From assembly GCA_023548195.1 (NCBI GenBank), contig JAJHZJ010000575.1:3163859-3227858 (forward strand): DNA of 64,000 nucleotides. The letters are read 5' to 3'. Within the stretch, counting starts at the first letter, position 1. Every line of letters starts with the position of its first letter. Shown piece by piece: positions 34,715 through 46,083 of this stretch. The notes under the pieces were generated by a model that saw nothing but the letters and a program-made list of their open reading frames with translations, was not told the DNA's origin and did no database searches. Position numbers and translations under genes: made by a program. Origin of the DNA: Bettongia penicillata ogilbyi. Lineage: Eukaryota; Chordata; Mammalia; Diprotodontia; Potoroidae.

Positions 34715-35363
34715 ATAAAATTGCTGATGGTATACTTTTTAGAACTAGACAAGATAACAAAATTCAGTTGAAGGGATGTAAGGTTGAGCTCTCAAAAGAA
34801 GTAATGGGAGAAAAACCATAGGATGAAATAGATATTGTATTACCAGTCTCAAATTATATTAAAAAGCAGAATCATAAAGTTCTCTTTTTAAACAAAATTT
34901 GTACTTAGTGTAGTATTAATAAAATAGGAAAGAACATTAATGGAACAGATTGGGTAAGCAAGAACCAACAACAGTTCAGAAGAGTAGCCCAGTGGAAAAC
35001 TAGGAACAAAAATTATTGAGGAAAAGATTTCCAGTTGGGAATGGGGTGGGGATTATTGGGAAAACTAGAAAATAATTTGGCAGAAATGAGACTTAGATCA
35101 GCTTCTTACACTATATACTACAACAAACAGCAAATGTAACTGTGACCTAGGTGTAAAAGGTGACAACTTAAAAAAAAAATAAAGGAAATATATTTCAGAA
35201 CCATGGTCAGAGGAAGGATCCTAAAACAAGTAAGTGATAGAGATCTTAAAACACAAAACAGATCATTTTGACTAGATAAGATTAAAACTTTTGTAAGAAA
35301 AAAATGTATGTGGAGGAGTTAAGAAGAGGTACCGTCAAACTGAAAAATGTTTGGATCAAGCAT
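34715..35363 (+). mobile_element. LINE-1 ORF2 relic, part 1
   Basis: A/G-rich plus-strand sequence with ORF2-like phrases such as 'attaccagtctcaaattata', 'ttgggaaaactagaaaataa' and 'tttggcagaaatgag'. Full of stops and indels. It is interrupted by a SINE at about 35364. Confidence 0.7.
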
Positions 35364-35605
35364 CACTGATTAAAGGGCAACTAGGTGGTGTCATAGTGCA
35401 GAGACCTGAGTTCAAATGGGACCTCAGACACTTACTATCTGCATGACCTTCGTTGGGTCACTCAACCCTGATTGTCTCAGTTTTCTCATCTGTAAAATGA
35501 GCTTGAGAAGGAAATGGCCAACCATCCTAGTATCTTTGCCATGAAAATCCCAAATAGGGTCACAAAGAGTTGGACATGACTGAAAACAACAAAACAAAAT
35601 CACTG
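35364..35605 (+). mobile_element. Marsupial tRNA-derived SINE inserted in L1
   Basis: Contains 'agggcaactaggtggtgtca', 'cctcagacacttactatctg', 'gcttgagaaggaaatggcca' and 'agttggacatgactgaaaac'. The phrase 'atcactgattaaag' lies on both sides (35361 and 35600), which looks like the target-site duplication. Confidence 0.85.
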
Positions 35606-36485
35606 ATTAAAGATCAATATCTATGATACAGAAGGAATTTAAAGGAATATGTCAAATCAAAACCCATTACCCAATAGATCTGTGGTCAAAGAATATGAGT
35701 AAATGACTCTCAAAAGAAGATTTGCAAAATCTCTGCAACTATATGAAAATATGCTCCATATCAGTCAGTAAATAAATGTTTGTTACAGAATTTCCTCACT
35801 GGGAATTTACCAGCAAAAAAACAAACAAACAAACAAAACCAAAACCCCAAACTCATCACAGATCTAGTTCTTATAGCATCCCCAAGAAGTGATTCTTCAT
35901 TTGAGGACTTGCATGGGTGAGGAACGCATTGCATTTCAAGGATAGGATATTATTTCTTATGTATAGGATATTATTTCTTAAATCAGATCATTTTGCAATA
36001 AGCAGGATGCTTTCAGAAAAGCCTGAAAAAACTTACCCAAATGGATGCAAAATGAAGAGAGCAGAACCAGGAGAAAATTGTACATAGAAACAGCAACATT
36101 GTACAACGATCAACTGTTAATTACTTAGCTATTTTGAGCGATACAAAGATCCCAGACAATTCTGAAGATGAAAGTTGATGAAAAATACTATTCATTTCCA
36201 GAGGAAAACTAGAAGAGTCTGGATGCAGATTGAAGTAGACTTTTAAAATTTTTCTTTATTTTTCTTCTTCTTTTTTTTGTTTGTGTTTTCTTTCACAACA
36301 TGATTAATATGGAAATACATTTTCTGCGACTGGGCATGTATAACCTATATAAAATTGGCTGCCTTTTCATTGAGGGGAGGAGGGGAGGAAAGGAGAAAGG
36401 GGGGGAATTAGGAACTCAAAATTTTTAAAAATGAGTGTTGAAAACTATTTTTACATATAATTAGAAAAAATAAAATATTTGAAAA
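35606..36485 (+). mobile_element. LINE-1 relic, part 2, with 3' UTR
   Basis: L1 sequence resumes after the SINE and passes, from about 35985, into a marsupial L1 3' end: 'aaccaggagaaaattgtaca', 'ttcacaacatgattaatatg', a purine-rich GGGAGGA stretch, 'gagtgttgaaaactattttt' and AATAAAATA. 35790-35985 is unclear and may be another insertion. It includes a CAAA repeat and a 16-bp direct repeat at 35944-35978. Confidence 0.75.
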
Positions 36486-36499
36486 CATTTTTTAAAAAA

Positions 36500-37090
36500 T
36501 TCACGTCATTAAGTTTCTCTGCAACTTTCATCCAATGCCTATACTTCTGCCTTTGGGAATCAAACAGAATGATTCCTGCTGCCATACAACTCTTTCAAAT
36601 ATCTGAAGATGTTTATCACGTGTCCCCAAAGTGTCTCATCTCTTGGCTAAGCATCAAGAACTCTTTCAATAAATTATTGTATAGAATGTTCTTCAGTCCT
36701 TTCATTACCAGGTCAGTCCCTCCCACCTGGAATGATTCCATTCATCAGTGTCCTTCCTGAAAAGTGCTGCTTGGAGCTGAATACAATATTCCATGTGTGG
36801 CTCACCAGTACTCAGTCTGGGGATTATCATCTCCCTTGACAGTGACGCTATGCCTTTTAATGAAACCTAGGATCATATAAGCTTTTTTTTTTTTCTAGGT
36901 TGGGATGGAGGCAAGTGGTGTCACGCTGTTAGCTTGCATTGAGCTTGTGGTCTATCAAAAACTCCAGATCTTTTTGTTGTGGATTATTGTCTAGCTGTGC
37001 TTCCCTCATCATGTACTTGTACAGCTGATTTCTGGAACAAGTAATGGAATGTGCATTTACCCCTATTAAGTTTTCATCTTTATAGTTTTA
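36500..37090 (-). mobile_element. CR1/L3-type LINE fragment, reverse, longer copy
   Basis: The plus strand reads 'atatctgaagatgtttatca', 'gtgctgcttggagctgaata', 'ctatgccttttaatgaaacc' and 'gcattgagcttgtggtctat', the complement of a CR1/L3 ORF2 end and 3' part. It lies directly after the L1 tail. Confidence 0.75.
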
Positions 37091-37298
37091 AAGTTCAATG
37101 CATTAAGGCATTAATTTTCAAGATATCTGAAAGAGAGAGAGAGAGATGCCAAAGAATTTAAAAGACAACAAAAACACCAGATAATGTTGTTACTCCAGAA
37201 AAGATAATCACCAAAAATTTAGTAACTAATTATTTGTGTTCTTTTTGCTAATCTCTATAATAGCTTTTTTGAGAGTTATCAGCACACACACACATCAA

Positions 37299-37376
37299 GG
37301 GGGAGGGAGAGAGAAAGAGAAAGAGAGAGAGAGAGGAAGGGAGGGAGGGAGGGAGGGAGGGAGGGAGGGAGAGGAG
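37299..37376. repeat. GA/GGGA purine microsatellite
   Basis: GAGAGA units pass into GGGA units. A shorter GA run lies at 37131-37146. Confidence 0.95.
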
Positions 37377-37459
37377 AATCAATGATGAAGGTATGAGGAA
37401 GCTTTCACAGATGATTTTCTACAACAGACCACATTTACACAATCACACAATAGACTGAA

Positions 37460-38335
37460 AATTGTTGAGAATATGAGTTTACTGTTCTTATGGTTCATTA
37501 ACTACATATATAAAAAGCACCAATTTGATAGAACAAAAAACAAATTTACATACATACATACCTCCAATGAGGTGTCTCCCATGTATATGTATAAGATCAT
37601 AATTTATTATCAATACCAAGGCATAAATCAGGGAGACACCCACTCATCAAAGCTTTCATAGTATCTTGTGCAGAGACCTAATGTGGAAGGGATCCTTTGG
37701 AGGTGATGCCATTCATCCCATATTTCTCTTTGTAGGTGACATTGTGCATGAAGTTCCAAAATACTACAGACCTTCTGCAGTGAGACCCACAGAGACTCAC
37801 AAAGAGGTCTGCCTAATTATGCATGCTGGAAAAACATGTGGATGAAGAATGCTTACTGCAGAGCCTATGACTTGTAGTTGAGTGGAAAGCCCATTGAGTT
37901 ACTGCATCATACACAGATAAAGTACCAACCTTGCAAATGGACAACAAACCACATCCAGGACTTACTAGAAGAAGTGCTCGGTTTGCATTGTGGAAATGGT
38001 GCTTTTAATCATCTGTTTCTAGCCACAAATGTCCATGCTATCCATTGCTACTCTGGCGAGTCTACAGGAGTTAAAAGTTTTGGAGCACCACAGTCTCTGA
38101 AAGTTCAAAATTATGGACCACCGGAAAGCCCCCGGAGAGGTGCATGGTAGGTATAAGTAGGTTGCAGTCTGTTACCAGTGCTCACAACATGGAAGAAGGA
38201 AGCGGTATAAATGATACCATCCAGGGCATGTATGATTGGAAAGGGGATGGGCTGGTTTTGTCGTGAGAGAGAACAGTTCTGTACTGGTGTTCATGGAATA
38301 TTACATGTGCCAGAGAATGTTGGGGAGCTTCTATA
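37460..38335 (+). mobile_element. RTE-clade LINE reverse-transcriptase relic
   Basis: Reading across frames on the plus strand gives the RTE motif order. WFINYIYKKHQFD (family FIDYKKAFD) and SNEVSPMYM come first, then INQGDTHSSKL (family VRQGDTISPKLF) and FVGDIV (family FADDIV), where the second catalytic Asp position is changed. After these come GKPIELL, NHLFLATNVHAIHCYSGEST (family LFD.TVLPAL.YASETW) and MYDWKGDGL (family K.RWAGH). Stops and frame changes separate the blocks. The apurinic endonuclease half is absent, so this is a 5'-truncated dead copy ending at a TA repeat. Confidence 0.7.
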
Positions 38336-38340
38336 TGGAG

Positions 38341-38341
<1 letters not shown>

Positions 38342-38390
<49 letters not shown>

Positions 38391-38391
38391 A

Positions 38392-38430
<39 letters not shown>
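38342..38430. repeat. (TA)n microsatellite
   Basis: About 89 bases of TA with a few TGTA units, directly after the RTE relic. Confidence 0.95.
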
Positions 38431-38432
<2 letters not shown>

Positions 38433-38529
38433 GAAATACGATGGAAAATGATACAGAATGGCTGGGTTATAGTCTGCCCAAGGAAGGACTCTTGTCACCT
38501 CTCTATTTCTGGCTAGGACACCACCACTA

Positions 38530-38785
38530 AGAGCAATAACAACACTAATAACATGTGTTTATATAGCACTTTAAGGTTTAGAAAGTAGTTTATAAATATT
38601 ACCTCGTTTGAGCCTCACAATAGCTGAGAGATAAGTGCCATTATTGTCTCCATTTTACAGATGATGAAACTGAGGCACCAAGAAGTTAAATTACTTGCCC
38701 AAAGTGACACAGTAAGGGTCAAGGCTGGATTTGAACTTGGGTCTCCCTGACTCCACTGCCAGCATTCTGTCTACCATGCCACCTA
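38530..38785 (-). repeat. MIR-like SINE, reverse orientation
   Basis: Contains 'tatatagcactttaaggttt', 'cagatgatgaaactgaggca' and 'ggatttgaacttgggtctcc'; near full length. Confidence 0.8.
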
Positions 38786-39299
38786 GCAACAGAGTACTTG
38801 CAGCCCTTTTTCCTTTTCTTTTTCTCACTCTTTAGCTGTTTCTTTAATAATCTAACATGCAATTCCCACTCAAGCAGAGCTTATGTGTTTTTGATAATTG
38901 CTTATGTACTCTTTGAGTTCCTCACATCTTTTCTGTGTCCTTTTGTGGTGTTCTCTGAAGTCTTTGTGTCTTCTGCATTTTCTTTGAGGAGAAATAAAGG
39001 ATGTCCTTTATGCATATGCAATTATACCTTGAATGCTTATACAGGAGCAGAGGACCTACCTCTGTTGGAACCTAGATGTATCATAGTTGGATGCTTTTCT
39101 TGGAATAAACATCAGGTGGGGATACAACAAATTCAAAGAGAAAATGACTTATCTAGATCACTTTCCAAAATCGGACCTTGTCTGTGTGACCCTAACGTCT
39201 TGTGGAGGCCCTGGCACATGACTGTATTATAGTGCTAGAAAGTAATCGATATTACTAAAACACACACAAGCACGTCACCCCCACCGTCTCGTAAAGATT

Positions 39300-39905
39300 C
39301 ACTGGTTCTGTTGACTTTAGGAAAAATACAATCTCCTGAGGTTGGCACTTAAAGTCCTAAAGAAATTAAGACCCACCTACCTTCCCAGTTTTATTTCATG
39401 TTATGTCTGTAACACAATCTCCATTTCACACAACCTTCTCTTTGAGTTGTTCCCTGAATACTAAATTTCATCTCTTGCCTCCATGCCCTCCCAGAGCTGG
39501 AAAGAGCCCCGGATAGGGAACAGGGAGACATAGCTTTTAGTTCCTTTTCTTTCCTGCTGTCTCTCCACCTCTGACTCATTGAATCTTTAGCTTTCTTCAA
39601 AGTATCACTCAGAGGGCACTTCCTGAGGGGCTCTCCTTTGCTGCTTTCTGTCTGTCTGTGTTTCTGTCTCTATCTGTCTCTGTCTGTCTGTCTGTCTCTC
39701 TCTCCCTCTCTCTTTCCTCTCTTAGTCTCTGTGTCTCTCTCTGACTTTCTCTCTTGTCCCTCACTCTCTGTCTTTATTTATTGCTATTATATAAGGTATA
39801 GTCAACTATGGAATGAAAGCTCCCTTATGGCAGGGACTTGCTGTCTTTCACTGTATCCCTAGTGCCTAGCACAGTGCTTGGCACATTGGAGTCACTTAAT
39901 ATATT
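39300..39905 (+). repeat. L2-like LINE 3' fragment with TCTG/TCTC tract
   Basis: Phrases such as 'ggcacttaaagtcctaaaga', 'agggcacttcctgaggggct' and 'gcctagcacagtgcttggca' are typical of an L2 3' end. A (TCTG)/(TCTC) tract occupies 39645-39775. Confidence 0.6.
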
Positions 39906-41492
39906 TGTAGAATTGAATTAAATTAAGGATATCAATAAGTTATTATCTAAAGTCATAATATTTTTAGTGCCTGACATAGAACTCTGCATACAACAGGGAC
40001 TTAATAAATGCATATTTCATTGTATTCACCCTGGAATCCACCCACCTCCCACCTTACACCTTTTGTACAGCCCAACCTTTGCACAATACATGAATTCAAC
40101 AAACTTTAGTTTGAAGTTGTATTGAGCCCAGACTTTTCAGAGGAAGAAATTCTTAGTGAATTGGAATTATCACAGAATGTTTCTGATTTCTGAAGAATCT
40201 GCACCAGGAGGTGGGCACCAAAGGAAAGGAACTAGCATTGGGTGGTGGACAGAGTCATGGGCACTGAGTCACGGCTGTTAGTTTCAGCTTTCTCATAAAC
40301 CACTGTGTGGGCTCAGGTAAGTCCCTCCTCATGCTTTAGTTTCCTCATCTGCCAAAAGAAGGGCTAGATCACTGCATGATACAATGGAACTGGGATTGAG
40401 GTCAGAGGACCTGAATTCAAGTCCTGCTGCTGCTAAACACTATTTGTGGGACCTTGGGCCAGTCAAATTCTTTATTTGTCAAATGTAGAGGTAGGAGCAG
40501 AAGCTCCAGACCTCAGATTCTAAGACCAATGAGTTTGCTCTGACTCACCATTGCTGGGTTTGCTTTCTTCAGCTGGAGTCCTGCTACCAAAGATGCCTAA
40601 GAAGTCATTGGTCCTTTTCCCTTTATGGGTCTTGTGGGGAAAGCCCCTTACAAGCCCCCTCGAATTCTAAGCAACAAGTTTCTAGGTTGGCACAAAGCTA
40701 GGAGTATTAACAACCAGTGAGTCTTCTGCAAGGAAGCCTTGGGTCTCTGCCAGCTTTCGGGAGCTCTTAGACTGAAGATGAATCCTGCCTACTCCCTCTC
40801 CCCATCTCCCGAACCTAGCTTTCGGGGCCAGAAGGGGGCTCTGTGGTTCCCCCAGTGAAGAAGGTGGCACTGAGGCGGGGAATTCAAGCTTATTAAAAGG
40901 AGGAGATAAGAGCCCGAACTTCAGAGATAGGGACTTGGCTGAAGTAGGAGCCCAGTGGCCATAGTAACCTAGAGAAAGAGGGAACCAGAGACACACAGAG
41001 AAACAGTGACAGAGAGACAGAGACAGAGAAGAACAGATCACAGGAGAGTAGAGAGATGAGGGAGGAAGGGGAGAAATAGATGAGTGAGAGAGGGGAAAAA
41101 AGGGAGAAGCTTGTGTTTGGCTGAGGGACCTCACACTTCACCACGAGCCCTGTCTGCTGGCAGGATGGAGAGAGGAAAATCAGCGGGGATGCTACTGGGC
41201 AGAAGGGACAGACCTTAGGATTCTGCAGATGCCCTTGGCAGCCATCCACACTTCAGCTAACCTTCACCGCCATTGAAAGAGGTGGAGAAGAAACGCAGGA
41301 AAGACAAATCCTCCTTGACACTCTCTTCACCACCCCTCCTTCCACCTTGGAGCAGGCCAGGTTTGGTCCAGTCCTCCTGTCCCTCCAAAGATGGGGGTCT
41401 CGGATGGACCTCACCAGTGGTCAGAAGGTCCTGCCCATCTGTTCCCTAACCAGCCAGGTGGGCCCCTCTGCAGCCACCCCAAGCTGGAGCCA

Positions 41493-41526
41493 ATGGCCGA
41501 GTGTCCGATGGATTCCACTTTCCTGG
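41493..41526 (+). CDS. ERFE: Candidate ERFE 5' exon supplying the start codon (weak)
   Basis: An ATG in good context (GCCAATGG, 41493) opens 11 codons (MAECPMDSTFL) and one base, ending at a strong donor CTGG|GTAAGA (intron from 41527). The phase (one base left over) fits both acceptors ahead of the signal-peptide exon, at 41700 (TTGTTTCTCAG) and 41724 (TTCTTCCTAG). This is a signal-based guess made because the next exon has no usable ATG. Confidence 0.3.
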
Positions 41527-41724
41527 GTAAGAATGGACTGTCCCTCAGGGGAAACAGAGCTGATGGATGACCAGGCTGGCTTTGGGGAAAGGTTGCCAGA
41601 GAAGCCACAAGTAGGACCCCATCCTCATCCCAGCCTCCCAACCCTCTCAACCCTCCTAGCAGTTTTCTCTAGTCACAGATCCTTTCCCCTTGTTTCTCAG
41701 GGTCACCTCCTGGCTTCTTCCTAG

Positions 41725-42002
41725 GTGCATGCTTTGTCCTCCATGGAGACTCGAGGTTTTTGGAGAGGAAGTGGAGGGGACCCTGCTGGAGGGCTCTGGG
41801 CTCTGGGAAGGCCACAGCTATCCTTCCCAGCTGCTGGCTCCTGTTTCTCTTTCTGGGGCTGCTTGCAGCTGGCTCCTGTGTTGGCTCGATGGTATCGGAG
41901 AGACACGGAAGTAGACAGGATCTGGAGAAACAATCTCAGTGGAATGACTTTCCCACGGAACAAGGTGTGATCAGCCGCCCTCTGCTAGCTTCTAATAACC
42001 TG
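41725..42002 (+). CDS. ERFE: ERFE signal-peptide exon (5' limit uncertain)
   Basis: The frame that ends at the donor AACCTG|GTAAGA with phase 0, as the next exon needs, contains a secretory hydrophobic core (CWLLFLFLGLLAAGSC, 41832-41879). A likely cleavage after GSCVGS follows, then a polar stretch ending PLLASNNL. This position and layout match ERFE exon 1. The oddity is the start: the frame is open from 41673 but has no ATG before the hydrophobic core. The well-placed ATG at 41743 (TCCATGG) is in another frame, and the first in-frame ATG (41889) comes after the core. Either an upstream exon supplies the start, or a base was lost here in the genome or the assembly. Confidence 0.6.
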
Positions 42003-43021
42003 GTAAGATCACTTGGGCTACCCACCATTGGTTCAGGCAAAGGAAGGAAACAGGTGACTCACTGATCCCTTTAAGACATCTCCTTCCTGAAAAATAATCG
42101 GGGAGCTGGGGCAGTAAGTGGTGGAGGCAGATTGTGATAATGAGGTCAAAGTGGCTAGTCCAGGAGAGGCAATGTGGGGTAGTGGCTAGAACAACTGGCC
42201 AGCCATCAGAGGATCTGGATTCAGGTCCTGCCTATGCTTCTTTCTTACTGTCCTCTGGTCCTGTTTCCTGGTCCATAAAACAAAAGTGCTGGATTTGCAG
42301 AGGCATCCCTGTAATCAAGGAGTCCAACCTCCTCATTCGACAGGTTAGGACACTGAGGCACAGAAAGTAGGTGACCTGCCAACTTGTACCAGCTCCAAGT
42401 CCAGTGCCCTATCCATTATGTCACACGCCTCTTTTCTGTCATCCTAAATGATCTTTTGGAAAGTTTTTCAGAAGTAAGGGAAAGCCAGGAAAAACCCTTT
42501 TCTCAGTATGAAAAGAGGGATATTACAGAAATAAAGTGTGACTAAACTGCACGTCTCATGAACATGGAGGCAGCTCTTTGTAGAAATGTGAGCATATTTG
42601 GGGAAATGTCTTCATCATTTGAAGTTTTCAGGGACCCTGCCTTTCCAATTGATCTTACTGGATTTAGTGATAAAAAGGGCACAGTGGAGGGAATCCAGGG
42701 AAGCAGGAAGAGGGTCTTTAGGCTGGCAGAAATGGATTTGGCTCCTGGGTGTGTCGAACAGCACTTGCTCACTTCCCTCCCTGCTTGTCCTGGGAGAAAG
42801 TGCTTCTAAGGGCTTTAGATAAGGAAGTCATGATCAGCAGCCTCCTGAGTCACTCCCCTGATTGGTGGAGCAGACATTAGCCCTCAAAAGACAACGCAAA
42901 ACTCACAACTTTGGGCTTCTAACTAGCACCTCATGAACAAGAATTTTAGGACCTGAAATTAAACACAAGAGAGACTTGCTGACTCCGGGGAGACCCTGAC
43001 TGAGAAGGGAATGAGGAGGTA

Positions 43022-43082
43022 GGGTGTCTCTGTGCATATGTGTGCATGTGTGTGCTTGTATGTGTGTACACATGTGTGTGAC
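43022..43082. repeat. Interrupted TG-rich repeat
   Basis: TGTGTG units with CATA and CT interruptions. Confidence 0.8.
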
Positions 43083-43449
43083 CCTAAAGCTCAAAGCAAC
43101 ATCTTGCCTGTGAAAGCTGTGTGTGTGTATGTGCCCTTAAACACATGATGGCCAGCTCTAAGAGAAATGTTAATGTCTGGTGAAATGTGTGCTTTTCATA
43201 ACTGCTGAGAGGCATAGAGCTAATTTATACTGAGCTTGGAGTCAGGAGAACCTGGCTTTGAGTCCTGCTTTCAGTAGTCTCCCTGTGTGATTCTGGTCAA
43301 GCGATTTCACCTCACTGAGTCTCAGTTTCTCCATCTGTAAAATGAGGAGTTTGGATTAGATCAGTGGCCTCTAAGCTTCCACCCAGCTTTGGATCTGATC
43401 CTAGGAACCCTCTGAACCACAGTTTCTTCCTCTAGGAAGTGAGGGAGTT

Positions 43450-43830
43450 GGACTAGATGGTATTTAAAGTCTCCTCCCCTCTCCCACCTTCCCCATTACT
43501 TTCAAAGGCACCCAGCATTCTCTTCCCAGTCCCTCAGGTTTACACCCTAGGAGTCATCCTCACTGTCTCTCACCCCCTCTTCCATCCAAGCTGGCACCCA
43601 GGCCTGTCCACTTTGCCTCTGCAGCCTCCTTCTCTCCTCTGACATTTTCCAGAGCCTCAATCCCAGTGCCTTCACCCTGTTAATTATTTCCTATTTATCT
43701 CACCTAGAGTTTGTTGTCTCCTCATTAGATTGTGAGTTCCTCTAGGGCAAAGACCACCTTCTGCCTCTTCTGTGCTTAACACAGCGCTTGGCACACAGTA
43801 AGTGCTTCATAAATGTTTATTGACTAATCT
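43450..43830 (+). repeat. L2-like LINE 3' end
   Basis: Contains 'ggagtcatcctcactgtctc', 'tagattgtgagttcctctag' and 'cttggcacacagtaagtgct', the L2 3' phrase order. Confidence 0.7.
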
Positions 43831-45334
43831 ACCTTCTAGTCCTACACATGAACCTATGACCTCTGGGAGTCTCAGTTTTCTCATCTGTAAAATGGAATTA
43901 ATAATATATCTTCACTCCCATCACTGTTGTGAAAAAGCAATCGTAAAGTAATTTTCAAACCTTAAATAATTTCCAGGATTACTTATTATAGTTATTTTAA
44001 AGGATGGGCCAAGATTCAGAAGCTTTAGTTAGGTACATACTACTCGCATCAAACCATTGCAAAGTCAGTAATTAAGAGTTCAGTAAACTGTACAAGCTGA
44101 AAACACACCCCAGCCTGCCCTCACTTCCCTCATATCTTCTACATGAAACCTGACATTTCTCTGGACTATTAAAGTTTGCATTCAGGTAGTCTGAGCATTA
44201 GGATCCTCAGTTTACAGGTGAGAAAACTGAGGCAGAGATAAAGTATCTGGTTTGGGGTGGTTCAGGGGGCTGACTTACTGCTTCCCACCAGCTGCCTCTC
44301 CTATGTACAGGAATCCTCTGGGCTTCCAGAGCCATCCCTTGATCCTTCTCCATATCCAGTGTGCTGCGTTGGGTCCAGGTTCAAACACCCAAAGGCGGCA
44401 GGCAGCTCTGCTATGTTATAAATTCTGCTATGTTCATGATTATGAACTCCACAGTGGCTGTTTTTTAAAGTCAGATGGAGGAGTGGGGAAATCTGTGGAT
44501 TCAGGGGAAACTGGAATGGGAGAGTTCTTGGAGAGTGTCATTTCTTCCTCCTTCAAGGACTATAGAGGAGACTGAGAGGAAGTCACTCACTCTTCCAGGG
44601 ACTTTCAGGAATAAGGAGCAGGGGCAGGTTTAGAACCTGGTGCCTCTGACTAAAAGACTGTGCTCTTTCCATCACTTTGGAGTAGGAATGGGGGAGGAGA
44701 GGAGGGAGCAACATCTTACAGTGGGATCTTCTTTTAAAATGAACGGCATACAGCAGGGCCCTATTTGGTAAGAATCATAATCACAGCATTATAATGAATA
44801 GAGGCTGTGTTACATAGGGATTGGAGTTCCAGACTTGGAAGCAGGAGGGCCTTGGTTTCCATCTCCCCACATCATCTCTGGCACACCCCAGGTGGGTGAC
44901 CCTGGGCATGTTATTCCACTCCAATGTGCCATAGGACTGGGTCACCAGAGTGCTGATGTGAGCTGAGATCCTCCATGTTGAATACATCAGAGATCCTTTG
45001 GTGTTCACAGGGAATTCCCGATTTTAGGCAGTACAGCTCCATCACCAAGATCTTCCGTGCATACCGTCTCATTTGGTCCTTTTCTGAGAAGGAAGGAAGG
45101 AGTCAGTTCCCCAAGGTCACCCTCCCTCCCCTCATGCCAGAGACATTCCAGTCAAGCTGGCCCATTGGCTATTACCCTGTGCAGGGATGGCACTCCGTCT
45201 CTGGACTCTGTGCCCTGAGTTATCTCCTGAAACGCCTGAAATGCTCCCCTCCTCCCATCTGAGTCTTCTGTAGACCATGGCATGCCAAGGCTTTCCATGG
45301 GGTCTTCTCATTGGAGTGGTTTGTTTGTCAATTG

Positions 45335-45470
45335 CTTCTTCAGCGGCTGAAAGCAAAAAGAGGTTAAGCGATTGGCCCAGGGTCACCCAGCTAGTGAGTG
45401 TGCACCAAGTTCCTCCTGGTTCCAGGCCCCAAACTCTATTCACTGAGCCACCTAGCTGCTTCCTGAATGG
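45335..45470 (-). mobile_element. Marsupial SINE fragment, reverse
   Basis: The plus strand reads 'aaagaggttaagcgattggc', 'cagggtcacccagctagtga' and 'cactgagccacctagctgct', the complement of the SINE 5' half. Confidence 0.75.
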
Positions 45471-45476
45471 CAATTA

Positions 45477-45529
45477 TACAGGTTGTCCCAAAACGTCTCA
45501 GTGCAATAAAGACTTTTGGGACACCCCTT
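45477..45529. mobile_element. Very short mariner-like inverted repeat
   Basis: ACAGGTTGTCCCAAAACGTC is followed after about 14 bases by GACTTTTGGGACACCCC, its near complement. The ends resemble those of the MITE at 23463, with almost no internal sequence left. It begins exactly at the end of the SINE fragment. Confidence 0.5.
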
Positions 45530-46083
45530 AAAATGCTTGAAGATTTGTAAATAATGATGATGAAGATGAGAGCTAACTTTTATCTAGTGCTTACTATATG
45601 CCACTTACTATAAGTGCTTCACAATTATTGCTTCATGCTATCCTCGTTGAAACCCTGGGAGATAAGTGCTATTATTCTACCCATTTTACAGATGAGGAAA
45701 CAAGCTGAGAGAGGTCAAGGTCACTGGGAAGGACCCTGTACAGGCCTGAGGTGGGATTTGAACCCTCTCTTTCCTGACTCTAGACAGCGATCTAACCACA
45801 CTGAAGCATCCCTAGTTTCTCCCAAATCCTAACTCACATGCTGCCTCCTGGAGGAAGTTCTCTCAGATTTCCCCTGGAGCCAGTGCCCTCCCTTTCCCAT
45901 CTTGGGAATTATTTTGGGATTTGTATATGTTCTGTATTTACTTCTCAGTAGATTTGTGGTGCCCCCTCCCAACCTCCAGGAGAATCTAAGCACATTGAGG
46001 GCAATAGCTATCAGGCTTCTTGTCTTCATCCTAAGCACTAAACCCACTGCCCAGTAAATAAGCAAGTGCTTAGATAATGAATG

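Larger units (their letters stand above)
32426..41492. other. KLHL30-ERFE spacer
   Basis: Mostly relics: the interspersed repeat at 32710-32900, a GGAT repeat, TG repeat, CR1/L3, L1, RTE and L2 pieces and a long TA tract. No coding gene is supported. 40560-41490 is fairly repeat-poor apart from a GA-rich tract (40985-41110) and leads into the ERFE first exon. Confidence 0.65.

Noticed and set aside
37878..38150. 90-codon frame that could be taken for a small gene
   Set aside because: Its residues fit the middle to end of an RTE reverse transcriptase, so it is part of a dead LINE.
38211..38516. Tyr/Ile repeat protein frame
   Set aside because: It translates the TA microsatellite.
41347..41724. 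125-codon plus-strand frame ahead of ERFE
   Set aside because: Its frame does not join the ERFE coding frame, and it crosses the candidate donor and acceptors; no protein family is recognised.
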